From positions 107,511 through 171,510 of the forward strand of contig NZ_JAPRAQ010000016.1 of NCBI RefSeq assembly GCF_029989365.1: a stretch of DNA of 64,000 nt, given 5' to 3'. Origin of the DNA: Bradyrhizobium sp. Arg816. GTDB taxonomy: Bacteria; Pseudomonadota; Alphaproteobacteria; Rhizobiales; Xanthobacteraceae. Positions 8,780-17,986 of the stretch are shown piece after piece. How positions within the stretch are numbered: position 1 is the stretch's first letter; every line of letters starts with the position of its first letter. The notes under the pieces are model-generated. The model was given only the letters and a program-made list of their open reading frames with translations. It searched no databases and was not told where the DNA came from. The translations under genes and the position numbers were made by a program.

Positions 8780-10182
8780 GATGTACCTCCATCGCCTGTT
8801 GGTGCGCGCCGTATCAGCAGCGTCAGGTCGACGACGTTGGCGACTTCGGCCGTCTCTCCGGGCTTGAACGTTTCGGCGCCGCGCGCCTGCCAGCGCTCAC
8901 CATGGGCGAAGACATGACCTTCGTTCCCATTCCAGTCGAGAACCTCGGCGGGCAGACCTCGCATGGCCTGCGCACCGACCAGTGCAGGGGCCCTGCCGAC
9001 GCGCCGAAGCGAACCGAGCACGACGAGCGCAAAGCCGGCGAACACTGCCGCAGTGATGCCGATCACCCACCACGACAGCTGGTAGCCCGGCGCCTCGCCC
9101 CTGAAGAGCATCAGCGCTCCCAGCACGAAAGCGATGATCCCTCCGAGCCCGATCACCACGGTCGGGTTGAAGGCTTCGATGGTGAGAAGCACGAGTCCAA
9201 CCAACATCAGGGCGAGGCCGGCATAATTGATCGGAAGCAGATTGAGCGCATAGAGGCCGATCAGCAGGCAGATCGCGCCGACGACGCCGGGGGCGACGGC
9301 ACCGGGAGACATGAACTCGAAGATCAAGCCGTAGATGCCGACCATCAGGAGAATGAACGCCACGTTCGGATCGGTGATGACCGCCAGGAAGCGGGATATC
9401 TGTCCGGGATCGATGGCTTCAACGACGGCATCCTTCGTCACCAGGCGTTGCGTCTTGCCGCCTGCAACCTCGACCACGCGACCATCGAGCTGCCTCAGCA
9501 ATTCAGCCTGATCGCGCGCGACGAGATCGATGGCATGAGCCTCCAGCGCGGCGTTGGCAGAGAGCGTGGCAGCCTCACGGACCGCCTTCTCTCCCCAGTC
9601 CGCATTGCGGTTGCGCAGCTCCGCAAGGCTGCGGATGAAGGCAACCGCATCATTGGTCGCCTTGGCCGTCATCGCATCCTTGGGCTGATCCTTGAGCTGA
9701 TCCTTGGACTCGCTCTGCTGGTCGCCGTCCTTCTTGTCCTTGCCGCCCTTGTCCGCTGGTCCGCTCGGAAGTCCCGGCACCGGCCCGCCAATCTGCACCG
9801 GCGTCGCGGCGCCAATATTGGTGCCCGGCGCCATCACCGCGATGTGGGTCGCATAAAGGATATAGGTCCCCGCGCTCGCCGCGTGGGCGCCGGAGGGCGC
9901 GACGTAACCGACGACAGGGATCGGCGAGGCCAGCACATCCGCGATGATCTCGCGCATGCTGGAATTGAGACCGCCGGGCGTGTTCAGTCTCAGAAGCACC
10001 ACCTCGGCGCGCCGTTCGCTTGCCTTGGCCAAAGCCTCCTTCACGTAGCTGGCGGACGCAGGGCCGATGGCTCCGTCTATCGAAACGATCAATGCAAGAC
10101 GGCCGTTCTCCTCCGCTGAGCTGGGAAGGAGGCAGCAGATCAAAGCCACGACGCCAATCGCCGCAACGAGGGCCGCCTTCAT
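8776..10182 (-). CDS. NfeD-family membrane serine protease (ClpP-class, long form)
   Basis: 468 aa. Signal peptide (MKAALVAAIGVVALICCLLPSSAEE), then a ClpP/crotonase-fold protease domain (LIVSIDGAIGPASASYVKEAL; SAGTYILYATH; catalytic Ser expected near the ASAG segment, Lys near AKATNDAVAFI). A block of hydrophobic segments (~300-420) and a C-terminal OB-like NfeD domain follow. An acidic/lysine-rich insert (residues ~155-190) lies between the halves of the protease domain. The start at 10182 is taken because the signal peptide begins there. It pairs with the downstream slipin, its likely partner and substrate. Confidence 0.88.
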   Translation of the reverse strand: MKAALVAAIGVVALICCLLPSSAEENGRLALIVSIDGAIGPASASYVKEALAKASERRAEVVLLRLNTPGGLNSSMREIIADVLASPIPVVGYVAPSGAHAASAGTYILYATHIAVMAPGTNIGAATPVQIGGPVPGLPSGPADKGGKDKKDGDQQSESKDQLKDQPKDAMTAKATNDAVAFIRSLAELRNRNADWGEKAVREAATLSANAALEAHAIDLVARDQAELLRQLDGRVVEVAGGKTQRLVTKDAVVEAIDPGQISRFLAVITDPNVAFILLMVGIYGLIFEFMSPGAVAPGVVGAICLLIGLYALNLLPINYAGLALMLVGLVLLTIEAFNPTVVIGLGGIIAFVLGALMLFRGEAPGYQLSWWVIGITAAVFAGFALVVLGSLRRVGRAPALVGAQAMRGLPAEVLDWNGNEGHVFAHGERWQARGAETFKPGETAEVANVVDLTLLIRRAPTGDGGTS

Positions 10183-10363
10183 GGTCTGCACGGCAGGGCT
10201 CCCTTGCAGAGCATATGGTGCGCGTCTTGCGAACCTCAATGTGGCTGCGTGCAGGCCATGGTCGTGATTGTGCGATGCAATGGAAATCGCCCCGCAGATC
10301 GATTGAGCACAGGGCGGTGGCGAACCACGCCCTTGGGCTGGTCCGCCCGCGCTCGCTGCGCTG

Positions 10364-10621
10364 CTACGGCCGCGGGACCCGCACGCCATCCGTGCCGATC
10401 GTGCCGAACATACCGGCGATGATCTCAGGCGTCGGCTGCATGCCGCCGAGCGACCAGTGCGCCGGCTCCTGCTCCTCGATCCTGACCCAGACGTTGCGGC
10501 GGAAATCCGGGTTGCCCTGCCCTTCGACCTCGACCAGGAGATCGGTGACGCGCTCGAGCAGGGTCTTCTTTTGCGCGGCATCCAGGATGCCGCGGACGGT
10601 GGAAATGGTGACGTAAGGCAT
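10364..10621 (-). CDS. 4-oxalocrotonate tautomerase-family protein
   Basis: 85 aa beginning MPYVTISTVRGIL. After Met removal Pro1 would be the catalytic base of the tautomerase superfamily. The ATG at 10621 follows GGAGAGAGAC. It is slightly longer than the ~62-aa canonical 4-OT, resembling the hydratase/tautomerase-like subgroup; a WVRIEEQEPAHW segment is conserved in that group. Substrate unknown. It lies upstream of the NfeD gene on the same strand with a 181-bp gap. Confidence 0.8.
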   Translation of the reverse strand: MPYVTISTVRGILDAAQKKTLLERVTDLLVEVEGQGNPDFRRNVWVRIEEQEPAHWSLGGMQPTPEIIAGMFGTIGTDGVRVPRP

Positions 10622-10771
10622 GTCTCTCTCCAATCATGTCGTGTGACGACGGCACGAGACTGGACCTGATAGCGCCGGCAAGGCAGTGGCGGATGAGACA
10701 GAGATCGGGCAATTTCCGCCACGCAGCCCCGCGCCGATCGGATAGGATCGCCGCGCTGTCCTGGAGGTCTC

Positions 10772-11749
10772 ATGAAGCTCGCAATTCTCGCGCTTGAAGG
10801 CTGCATGCATTCGGCGATCGCCGGGATCGCCGACATCCTGTCGCTCGCCAATCACGTGATGCAGCAGAGCGGTACGAAAACGCGCTTCGCCTGGGAGGTG
10901 CTTTCGCTCGACGGCAAGCCGGTGCGCGCCGGCGGCGGCCAGATGGTCGCCGTCGATGGCGCGGTCGGCAAACGCGGTCGCTTCGACGCGATCCTCGTCC
11001 CCGGCAACCTCGTCGATCACGTCACGGCGGAACGCCTGCAACCGCAATATGCCCGCGCTGGCGCATGGCTTCGTCAGCAGCATGCGAGCGGCCGGCTGAT
11101 CGGCGCGTTCTGCAGCGGCGTGTTCCTGCTTGCCGGCAGCGGCCTGCTCGACCACCGCCGCGCCACCATCACCTGGTGGCTGCAAGGCGAGCTGCGGCAG
11201 CGCCACCCTACCATCGACCTCGCTGCCGACGCCGTCATCACCGTCGCGGACCGCATCGTCTGCGCGGCCGGACCGATGTCGTGGGTCGACCTCCTGCTCA
11301 GGCTGATCGAGATGGTCGACGGCAAGGCGATTGCGAAGCTCTGTGCGGATTACGTCGTCATCGACACCGCGCAACGCACCCAGTCGATCTTCATGCCCGT
11401 CGGCTATTTGCTGTCGCAGGACCCGCTGCTGACCCGGGCCGACCTGCTGGTTCGCCGCACCGGCAAGAGCCCGATGACGGTCAAGCGCCTCGCCGATGCG
11501 CTCGGCCTCAGCGAGCGCACGCTGAACCGGAAGTTCCAGGGCCTCACGCGCGAGCCGCCGCAAGCCTTCATCATGCGTCGCCGCGTCGAGCACGCGCGCA
11601 CGCTGCTGGAGACGACCGCGCAGCCGATCAAGACCATCGCACGCACGGCCGGCTATGAGGACGAGAGCAGCTTTCGCAAGGCCTTCCGCAAGCTGACCTT
11701 GATGTCGCCGCAGGCCTATCGCGCGAGACGAATGGAGCGGACGGCGTAA
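10772..11749 (+). CDS. GlxA-type transcriptional regulator (DJ-1/PfpI domain + AraC HTH)
   Basis: 325 aa. Residues ~1-190 form a DJ-1/PfpI (class I amidotransferase-like) sensor domain with the cysteine elbow GAFCSGVFLLAGSGLLD. Residues ~215-320 are an AraC/XylS double helix-turn-helix (KRLADALGLSERTLNRKF and IARTAGYEDESSFRKAF). The ATG has an excellent upstream TGGAGG. Target genes are not identifiable from position; it is divergent from the tautomerase. Confidence 0.92.
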   Translation: MKLAILALEGCMHSAIAGIADILSLANHVMQQSGTKTRFAWEVLSLDGKPVRAGGGQMVAVDGAVGKRGRFDAILVPGNLVDHVTAERLQPQYARAGAWLRQQHASGRLIGAFCSGVFLLAGSGLLDHRRATITWWLQGELRQRHPTIDLAADAVITVADRIVCAAGPMSWVDLLLRLIEMVDGKAIAKLCADYVVIDTAQRTQSIFMPVGYLLSQDPLLTRADLLVRRTGKSPMTVKRLADALGLSERTLNRKFQGLTREPPQAFIMRRRVEHARTLLETTAQPIKTIARTAGYEDESSFRKAFRKLTLMSPQAYRARRMERTA

Positions 11750-11799
11750 GCTGCGAAACCACGGCGCCGTTCAGTGGAGAGGTGCGAGCGAGCTTCTTG

Positions 11800-12573
11800 T
11801 CACACCGTCGCACGCTGGCGTACGACCATCGCCTCGCCGAACGCTTCGAACAGCTTGCGGTTGATCGGATTGCGCTGCGGGTCGTATTCGGCGTGCCATT
11901 GCACGCCAAGCGCGAAGGTCGGGGCTTCGGCGATGCGGATCGCCTCGATGGTGCCGTCCTCGGCGATGCCCTCGATCAGCACGCGCTTGCCGGGGTCGAG
12001 AATGCCCTGGCCGTGCAGCGAATTGACCCTGATCTTCTCGCAGCCGAGCAGCTGCGCGAAGGCGCCTCCGGGCGTGAGGTCGACGTCGTGACGGTCGGCG
12101 AACACCACGGTCGGATCGGGATGAATCTCGCCGTTCTCAAGCCGCGGCATCCGATGGTTCATGCGACCGGGGATTTCGCGGATCTCCGGATGCAGCGAGC
12201 CGCCGAAGGCGACGTTCATCTCCTGCAGGCCGCGGCAGATGCCGAACAGCGGAATACCGCGGGACACGCAGGCGACGGACAGCGCCAGTGCCACCTCGTC
12301 GCGGTGGATGTCGTAGGGCTCGTGCCGCTCGCACGGGTCGACATTGAAACGGGTCGGATGGACGTTGGCGCGGGCGCCGGTGAGCACGATCCCGTCGACC
12401 ACGTCGAGCAGCGCGCCGATATCGGTGATGTCGGGCGCTCCCGCAAACATCATCGGCAAGCCGCCCGAGACCTCGGCCACGGCGCGCAAATTGCGCTCGC
12501 CGACCATCTGGACCTGAAATCGATTTTCGACGCGATGGGCGTTCCCGATCACGCCGACGACCGGCTTTCTCAT
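11800..12573 (-). CDS. Class I glutamine amidotransferase-like gamma-glutamyl hydrolase (PuuD family)
   Basis: 257 aa from MRKPVVGVIGNA. Motifs: nucleophile elbow PLFGICRGLQEMNVAFGG (Cys ~125) and the catalytic His segment GVQWHAEYDP near the C-terminus. This architecture matches gamma-glutamyl-gamma-aminobutyrate hydrolases, which release GABA or related amines in polyamine catabolism. A ten-residue upstream extension (ATG 12603) is possible but lies before the conserved start. No other puu genes are nearby, so the substrate is uncertain. Confidence 0.85.
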   Translation of the reverse strand: MRKPVVGVIGNAHRVENRFQVQMVGERNLRAVAEVSGGLPMMFAGAPDITDIGALLDVVDGIVLTGARANVHPTRFNVDPCERHEPYDIHRDEVALALSVACVSRGIPLFGICRGLQEMNVAFGGSLHPEIREIPGRMNHRMPRLENGEIHPDPTVVFADRHDVDLTPGGAFAQLLGCEKIRVNSLHGQGILDPGKRVLIEGIAEDGTIEAIRIAEAPTFALGVQWHAEYDPQRNPINRKLFEAFGEAMVVRQRATV

Positions 12574-12663
12574 CTCCCGTTCCGACCTCCCGCGTAAGAA
12601 CATTCTCCAAACATGCCCTTGGGATGGAACAAATTCAACAGAAGGGATCGCGGGACGGCAATG

Positions 12664-13380
12664 CTATTTTCGCGCAAATGCCTCCCCGGCGTCGGTTGTC
12701 CCCACGAGGGGCAGGCCGGCGGCCTTCAGCGCGGTTGCCGCCGGATCGTCCGGCGTGGCCAGCCAGGGCAATTTCGCCTCGATTCCGCGCGTCACGGGCT
12801 CCCCGAGCACCCCGCCGAAATCTATCGGCCAAAAGCCGTTGGGCACCACCTCGGCGGTGAGGCCGCGGATGGCGTAGCCGTCACCCAAGACCGTATCCGC
12901 ATGGTCGCCGGCGACAAGGCGCGCGGTCCGGGGATCTCGGGGATCGCCAAAGCTCACGAGCAGGGGGATCAGCTCCCCCTGCACCGGGACAATGCCGGCC
13001 TGCCGGCTGATATCGTTGAACGAGACGCGGTTGCCGCGCGCGGCGCCATAGGCACGGAGCGCGACATAGTTGATGTCGTCGAGGTCGAGCTTGCCGCCCT
13101 GCTGATGCGCCAGCAATGCCACCAGGTTCTTGCCTTTGCCGTGGTCTTGGCCGAGATCGACGAACACAGCCTCCCCGCGCATCGTGGTGCGGCCGCCACG
13201 GTTATAGTTGCGGTCGGGCACGACAGCGAGAACGCCGGACCCGGTTTTGATCCCGTCAGGCGTCGTCACCTCGACCGTGAGGCGGTATTTGTGGCCGGGC
13301 CGGTTGATCCGGATCTGGTCGCCGATCACGATCACGGCCAGAAGCCCGAGCAGACCGGCCCACTTGCTGATGAAACTCAA
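12664..13380 (-). CDS. Conserved hypothetical membrane-anchored protein
   Basis: About 238 aa. One N-terminal hydrophobic anchor (SKWAGLLGLLAVIVIGDQI) is followed by a beta-rich region reading YRLTVEVTTPDGIKTGSGVLAVVPD. No recognised catalytic motif. The start is proposed at the TTG at 13380, preceded by GGTGGGGGG, because it places the anchor at the N-terminus; the frame is open further upstream to 13572. The protein faces the periplasm if the anchor is uncleaved. Function unknown. Confidence 0.6.
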   Translation of the reverse strand: MSFISKWAGLLGLLAVIVIGDQIRINRPGHKYRLTVEVTTPDGIKTGSGVLAVVPDRNYNRGGRTTMRGEAVFVDLGQDHGKGKNLVALLAHQQGGKLDLDDINYVALRAYGAARGNRVSFNDISRQAGIVPVQGELIPLLVSFGDPRDPRTARLVAGDHADTVLGDGYAIRGLTAEVVPNGFWPIDFGGVLGEPVTRGIEAKLPWLATPDDPAATALKAAGLPLVGTTDAGEAFARK

Positions 13381-13517
13381 GCGCCCCCCACCTGTTTTCT
13401 CCTCATCGCTCTGCACCGTTCGCGCGACAGCGTCAAACCAGCGCGTTGACGCGGTCTTGATCGAAAGCGCGTTTGTCGAAAGAGTGCCCCGCCCGCAGCC
13501 GCCGAAAAGGACATGAT

Positions 13518-14651
13518 GTGACCATCCGCGCAGACCAACGCCCCACGACCCGCACCGATCTGGCTTGGGCAATTTCGGTCGGTGGCATCGGCGTCGTGCT
13601 GTTCACGGCGATGCTGGTCTTCACCTGGTATTTTGCGACCACGCTGCTGCTGATCTTCACCGGCATGCTGCTCGGCGTCGGCCTCAATGCGCTGACCAAC
13701 GCGCTCGGCCGCCGCGTGCACCTGCCGCATCCGGTCCGGCTCGCGATCGTCTGCGTCGTGCTTGCGATGCTGCTTGCAAGCGTCGCCTATCTCGGCGGCG
13801 CCACCATCGCCGAGCAGGCTTCGGTGCTGAGCAAGACCATCAAGTCGCAGATCGGCAACGTGAAGACCTTCCTGGACAGCCACGGGATCGACACCAGCTT
13901 CTTCGATCTCGGCAACGCTGCGTCTGACGCCTCGACCAATCCGCCATCGGACTCGACACCCTCGCCAGCAGCGCCCCCGCGCGGTTCCTTGCCCGGCGCC
14001 GGCGCGCTGGCCTCCAGCGGTGGCGCGATCGTGAGCCAGACCTTCAAGCTGCTGCTCGGCACCATTCACGGCGTGGGAAACATCTTCATCGTGCTGTTCC
14101 TGGGGCTGTCCTTCGCCGCCCAGCCCAGGGTCTATCACGACGGCCTGTTGTTCCTCGCGCCGGCGAGGCATCGCACCCGCGTCACCCTGATCATCGACCG
14201 GACAGCTGAGACGCTGGAACGCTGGCTGATCGCGCAGATCGTCGTGATGATTGCGGTTGGCATCGTGACCTGGATCGGGCTTGCCATCATCGGCATCCCC
14301 GGCTCGTTCATCCTGGGGATTCAGGCGGGCCTGCTCGCCTTCATTCCGACCGTCGGCGCCATCATTGCCGGCGTCGTCGTGGTGCTCGCGAGCCTCGCCT
14401 CGGGCTGGATTCCGGCGCTGTCGGCCTTCCTCCTCTTCATGGGCGTGCACGCGATGGAGAGCTATGTGCTGACGCCGATCCTGCAGCGGCAGGCGCTCGA
14501 CATCCCGCCGGCCACGCTGTTCGCGTTCCAGATCCTGCTGGGCGTCGTGTTCGGTATCTGGGGCCTGGCACTGGCGCTTCCACTGGTCGCCATCGCCAAG
14601 GTCATGATCGACCATTTCAAGACGTATGAGGCGCCGCCCCTGGCAGCATGA
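13518..14651 (+). CDS. AI-2E family transporter (permease)
   Basis: 377 aa polytopic membrane protein of the AI-2E/PerM family (UPF0118). Hydrophobic segments near residues 12-35, 45-65, 75-95, then a cluster in the C-terminal half including VVMIAVGIVTWIGLAIIGIPGSFILGIQAGLLAFIPTVG (written here only in part of its conserved block: IPTVGAIIAG) and a final LLGVVFGIWGLALALPLVA. A Pro/Ser-rich periplasmic insert lies near residues 145-165. The GTG at 13518 has AAGGA 6 bases upstream. Substrate unknown; family members export small solutes or signals. Confidence 0.85.
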   Translation: MTIRADQRPTTRTDLAWAISVGGIGVVLFTAMLVFTWYFATTLLLIFTGMLLGVGLNALTNALGRRVHLPHPVRLAIVCVVLAMLLASVAYLGGATIAEQASVLSKTIKSQIGNVKTFLDSHGIDTSFFDLGNAASDASTNPPSDSTPSPAAPPRGSLPGAGALASSGGAIVSQTFKLLLGTIHGVGNIFIVLFLGLSFAAQPRVYHDGLLFLAPARHRTRVTLIIDRTAETLERWLIAQIVVMIAVGIVTWIGLAIIGIPGSFILGIQAGLLAFIPTVGAIIAGVVVVLASLASGWIPALSAFLLFMGVHAMESYVLTPILQRQALDIPPATLFAFQILLGVVFGIWGLALALPLVAIAKVMIDHFKTYEAPPLAA

Positions 14652-14690
14652 TCCGGAAAAGTGCGCAGCGGTTTTCCGAAAAGATCATGC
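14646..14690. repeat. Dispersed palindromic repeat, copy 1
   Basis: GCATGATC...GATCATGC with an inner CGGAAAA/TTTTCCG stem; overlaps the end of the AI-2E gene. A second, expanded copy lies at 42156-42221 with the same arms and the same AGCGGTTTTCCGAAAAG block, so this is a dispersed element, not a local terminator only. Confidence 0.8.
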
Positions 14691-14729
14691 TCAAACGACA
14701 AGAGGCGGCGTAAGGCGTCGTGCAACAGC

Positions 14730-15026
14730 TCAGGTCGTCAGCACGGTCTCGGTGTGCTCGACCTCCGGGGGCGAAGCAAAATACTGGCCGACGAGGCCGC
14801 GCCATTCGGTGAAACTCTCCGAGCCGCGGAAATCGACGGTGTGGTTCTCCAGCGTCGCCCACTTCACCATCAGCCGGTAGCGCTGCGGCTTCTCGATCGA
14901 CTTGTGCAGTTCGAAGCCATGAAAGCCCTTGGAACCGCCGAAGGCAGCCTTGGCCTTGGCGACAGCCGCCTCAAAGTCCTTCTCGCTGCCCGGCTTGACG
15001 TCGATTTGCGCGATCTCGGTGATCAT
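14730..15026 (-). CDS. Antibiotic biosynthesis monooxygenase (ABM) family protein
   Basis: 98 aa, start MITEIAQIDVKPG at 15026 after GGGTGGA. It is a single ferredoxin-like alpha+beta barrel domain, a dimeric fold used by small monooxygenases and heme-degrading enzymes. Features: EKDFEAAVAKAKAAF helix, FHGFELHKSIEKPQRYRLMVKW core strands, WRGLVGQYFASPPEVEH C-terminus. Reaction unknown. Confidence 0.75.
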   Translation of the reverse strand: MITEIAQIDVKPGSEKDFEAAVAKAKAAFGGSKGFHGFELHKSIEKPQRYRLMVKWATLENHTVDFRGSESFTEWRGLVGQYFASPPEVEHTETVLTT

Positions 15027-15125
15027 CGGTTTCCACCCTGTTTGTTTGATGGATGTGTCTAGCGTAGACCGCAACGAAGAAAAAGGCACCGAATCGGCGC
15101 CCTGACCGGTCAAAAATGCGTGCTC

Positions 15126-15362
15126 TCAGGCGAACAGCAGAGCGGTGCCTGCCACGATGAGCGCGCAACCGATGAACAGCGCGAGCGGCCAGTAGCTACG
15201 GCTTTGCGTGTAGCGCCCCTGGGCGCGGCGCTCGGTGATCAGCGCGCGCTCGTATTCATCCGCGGTGGAGAACACGCAGGCGAAGCCGCCGCGTGCCGAG
15301 GCCGCAGCGGCTTCGAGCGACATCAGGGCAGCCTGCGGGTTCTGTCGACGGATCGATTCCAT
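15126..15362 (-). CDS. Small membrane protein, hypothetical
   Basis: 78 aa. Soluble N-terminal part (about 55 residues) and a single C-terminal transmembrane helix WPLALFIGCALIVAGTALLF. It is tail-anchored in layout, and no family is recognised. It lies between the ABM gene and the GGDEF gene on the same strand. Confidence 0.55.
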   Translation of the reverse strand: MESIRRQNPQAALMSLEAAAASARGGFACVFSTADEYERALITERRAQGRYTQSRSYWPLALFIGCALIVAGTALLFA

Positions 15363-15432
15363 GACCGCAATGGTAGGGATCGAATGGTAAACAGCGGATT
15401 ACCGAAGGCGCCCCTTGAGGCCCCTCCTGGCT

Positions 15433-16653
15433 TCAGGCGGTGGCCGGACGCGCCTGCGGCGCACCGACCCGCGCCGCGCTCTGGCGGCGCCAGTTCTCCA
15501 GCGACAGCGGCAGCTCCTCCGCCGCCTCGACCCGGTTACGGCCACCGCGCTTGGCCTGGTAGAGCGCGGTGTCGGCCGAGGCCAGCAGCACCTCGAGCTC
15601 GGTGCCGGCCGGACCGCCGGCGACGCCGATGCTGACGGTGGTGTCGACCGGGCCCTCATCGACGACGACGCCGGAGGTCTCGAACGCCTCGCGCACGCGC
15701 TCGGCAACCAGCACCCCCTCCTCCAGCGAACACGGCAGCAGCGCCGCGAACTCCTCGCCGCCGATGCGGCCCGACATGTCGGTCATGCGCAGGTTGCTGA
15801 CGACGACGGTCGAGAACAGTTTCAGCATCTCGTCGCCGGCGGGATGGCCGAAGCGGTCGTTGATCGACTTGAAGTGGTCGATGTCGAAGATCATCACGGT
15901 CACGGGACGGCCGGCCTTGGCTTCACGCTCGATCACGCGCCCGCAGGCTTCCGAGAAGCCGCGGCGGTTGAGCATGCCGGTCAGGGGATCGGTGGACGCG
16001 GCGGTCCGGTGCGCCGTCACCGTGCGCTCCGACACCAGCATGAAGATCACGAACACGGTGCCGACGGCATAGAGGATGAGCTCGACCGCAAACACCGTGA
16101 CCCAGATGCTGCCGGAGAAGCCGGCATCGTTGGGTCGCAGGAAGCTGCCGAGCACGATCGGCAGCATCAGCACGCAGCCGTGCATCACCGGCACCACGAA
16201 GGCCGGCCAGCGCCGTTGCAGGCTCTTGCGCCGCTCGACCCAGAGCTCGCTGGCGGTCAATGCCGCATAGACCGAGACGATGCCAGCGCCGACGATCATG
16301 CGCAGCATGGACGCGGCGGGATCAAGCAGCGTCACGGCGGCGGCCCAGGCCAGCGCGCCGACGAGGAGACCCGGCCAGTTCGGCTTGCGGCCGTGGAAGA
16401 CGCGCGCCGCATTCCACACCATGCCGCAGGCGACGAAGCCGACCGCGTTCAGCGCAAGGTAAAGATGCGGGCCGAGCTTGTCGCCGGCCGCGGTCCATAG
16501 CGCAACGGATGCTGCACCGAGGAGATACGCCGTGCCCCACCATTTCAGCGCGGGGCTGTTCTCCTGCGTGCCGAAAAACACCATCATGGCGCCGAGCAGT
16601 GCGGCAACCATGGTGGCGACCAAATAGAGCGTGATGCTATCGAGCGACATCAT
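15433..16653 (-). CDS. Membrane diguanylate cyclase (GGDEF)
   Basis: 406 aa. Six or seven predicted transmembrane helices fill residues ~5-200 (start SLDSITLYLVATMVAALLGAMM), a MASE-like sensor. The C-terminal GGDEF domain has FDIDHFKSINDRFGHPAGDE and the active signature GGEEF. RMTD stands exactly five residues before GGEEF, matching the RxxD inhibitory site, so the enzyme should synthesise c-di-GMP under product inhibition. No EAL domain. The signal sensed is unknown. Confidence 0.9.
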   Translation of the reverse strand: MMSLDSITLYLVATMVAALLGAMMVFFGTQENSPALKWWGTAYLLGAASVALWTAAGDKLGPHLYLALNAVGFVACGMVWNAARVFHGRKPNWPGLLVGALAWAAAVTLLDPAASMLRMIVGAGIVSVYAALTASELWVERRKSLQRRWPAFVVPVMHGCVLMLPIVLGSFLRPNDAGFSGSIWVTVFAVELILYAVGTVFVIFMLVSERTVTAHRTAASTDPLTGMLNRRGFSEACGRVIEREAKAGRPVTVMIFDIDHFKSINDRFGHPAGDEMLKLFSTVVVSNLRMTDMSGRIGGEEFAALLPCSLEEGVLVAERVREAFETSGVVVDEGPVDTTVSIGVAGGPAGTELEVLLASADTALYQAKRGGRNRVEAAEELPLSLENWRRQSAARVGAPQARPATA

Positions 16654-16810
16654 GTCGGCCCCCTTCTAGACATAGCAAGTTACGCGATCGGCCCAGCCGA
16701 CTTGCGCGCCCTTCCAGATGCGACGCTATGTCCCGCGAGTTCCATTCAGGTTTTCATGCAGGGCCAAGTTTTCGGGAAACACGCCATCAATTTGCATACA
16801 AACGAACAAC

Positions 16811-16839
16811 AAAAAGGGCGCTGAAATCAGCGCCCTTTT
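16811..16839 (-). terminator. Terminator of the rplM-rpsI operon
   Basis: AAAAGGGCGCTG / CAGCGCCCTTTT, a perfect 12-bp stem around AAAT. It lies 45 bases past the rpsI stop on the reverse strand, with a T-run after the stem in that orientation. Confidence 0.88.
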
Positions 16840-16883
16840 GCATCTCATTGAAGCCGCTTTCGCGGCGAATGTGACCGAAGCGA

Positions 16884-17363
16884 TTAACGCTTCGAGAACT
16901 GGAAGGACCGGCGGGCCTTGGCCTTGCCGTACTTCTTACGCTCGACCACGCGGGAGTCGCGGGTGAGGAAGCCGCCCTTCTTGAGCACGGTACGCAGCTC
17001 CGGCTCGAAATAGGTGAGCGCCTTGGAGATGCCGTGACGGACGGCACCGGCCTGGCCGGACAGACCGCCGCCGGCAACCGTGCAGATCACGTCGTACTGG
17101 CCGGAACGCGCGGCCACGGAGAACGGCTGCTCGATCATCATCCGCAGCACGGGACGGGCGAAATAGACCTCGACCTCGCGCGAATTGACCGTGACCTTGC
17201 CGGCGCCCGGCTTGATCCAGACACGGGCGACCGCGTCCTTGCGCTTGCCGGTGGCGTAGGCGCGGTTGAACTTGTCGACCTTCTTCTCGTGCTTGGGCGC
17301 GTCGGGCGCCGCCGCCGTCTTGAGCTGCGAGAGCTGGTCGAGCGACTGGATGGATTCGGCCAT
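16884..17363 (-). CDS. rpsI: 30S ribosomal protein S9
   Basis: 159 aa. The universal C-terminus KYGKAKARRSFQFSKR, which reaches the P-site tRNA, and the motifs YATGKRKDAVARVWIKPG and GGGLSGQAGAVRHGISKAL identify S9. An N-terminal extension of ~30 residues (MAESIQSLDQLSQLKTAAAP) is usual in Hyphomicrobiales. It lies one base downstream of rplM, forming the conserved two-gene operon. Confidence 0.97.
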   Translation of the reverse strand: MAESIQSLDQLSQLKTAAAPDAPKHEKKVDKFNRAYATGKRKDAVARVWIKPGAGKVTVNSREVEVYFARPVLRMMIEQPFSVAARSGQYDVICTVAGGGLSGQAGAVRHGISKALTYFEPELRTVLKKGGFLTRDSRVVERKKYGKAKARRSFQFSKR

Positions 17364-17364
17364 G

Positions 17365-17829
17365 TTATGCGGCCCTCGTGTTCTTGCGGTTCAACTTGGC
17401 GATGTCGATCTTCTCGGGCGTCTGGGCCTCGTGCGGATGATCGGCGCCGCCATAGACGCGGAGGTTGCCCATCTGCACACGACCGAGCGGACCACGCGGG
17501 ATCATGCGCTCGACGGCCTTCTCGAGCACGCGCTCGGGATGCTTGCCCTCGAGGATCTGGCGCGCGGTGCGCTCCTTGACGTGGCCGACGTAACCGGTGT
17601 GCTTGTAGTAGGTCTTCTGCTCGCGCTTGCGACCGGTGAGGACCGCATGCTGCGCGTTGATGATGATGACGTTGTCGCCGCAATCAACGTGCGGGGTGTA
17701 GGTCGGGAGGTGCTTGCCGCGCAGGCGCATGGCGACGATGGTGGCGAGACGGCCGACGACCAGACCCTTGGCGTCGATCAGGACCCACTTCTTCGTCACC
17801 TCAGCCGGCTTTGCCGAAAAGGTTTTCAT
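17365..17829 (-). CDS. rplM: 50S ribosomal protein L13
   Basis: 154 aa. Starts MKTFSAKPAEVTKKWVLIDA and contains the L13 signatures GRLATIVAMRLRGKH and RMIPRGPLGRVQMGNLRVYGG. The ATG at 17829 is chosen over an in-frame ATG 26 codons upstream because it matches the family start. First gene of the rplM-rpsI operon; the AT-rich upstream stretch near 17925-17980 probably holds other regulatory DNA. Confidence 0.97.
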   Translation of the reverse strand: MKTFSAKPAEVTKKWVLIDAKGLVVGRLATIVAMRLRGKHLPTYTPHVDCGDNVIIINAQHAVLTGRKREQKTYYKHTGYVGHVKERTARQILEGKHPERVLEKAVERMIPRGPLGRVQMGNLRVYGGADHPHEAQTPEKIDIAKLNRKNTRAA

Positions 17830-17986
17830 ATCGGAGTTTCCGTGGACGGGAGATATCGGCGCGAACACCGCACCGGACTGGCGGTTTTCTAGAGAAGAGA
17901 CGCGCAACGGTCAATGCCCCAGAGTGGGAATTAAAATAGCAAAATCAATATCTTAAAAATATGGTGCTATATTACCTGCCAAAAGA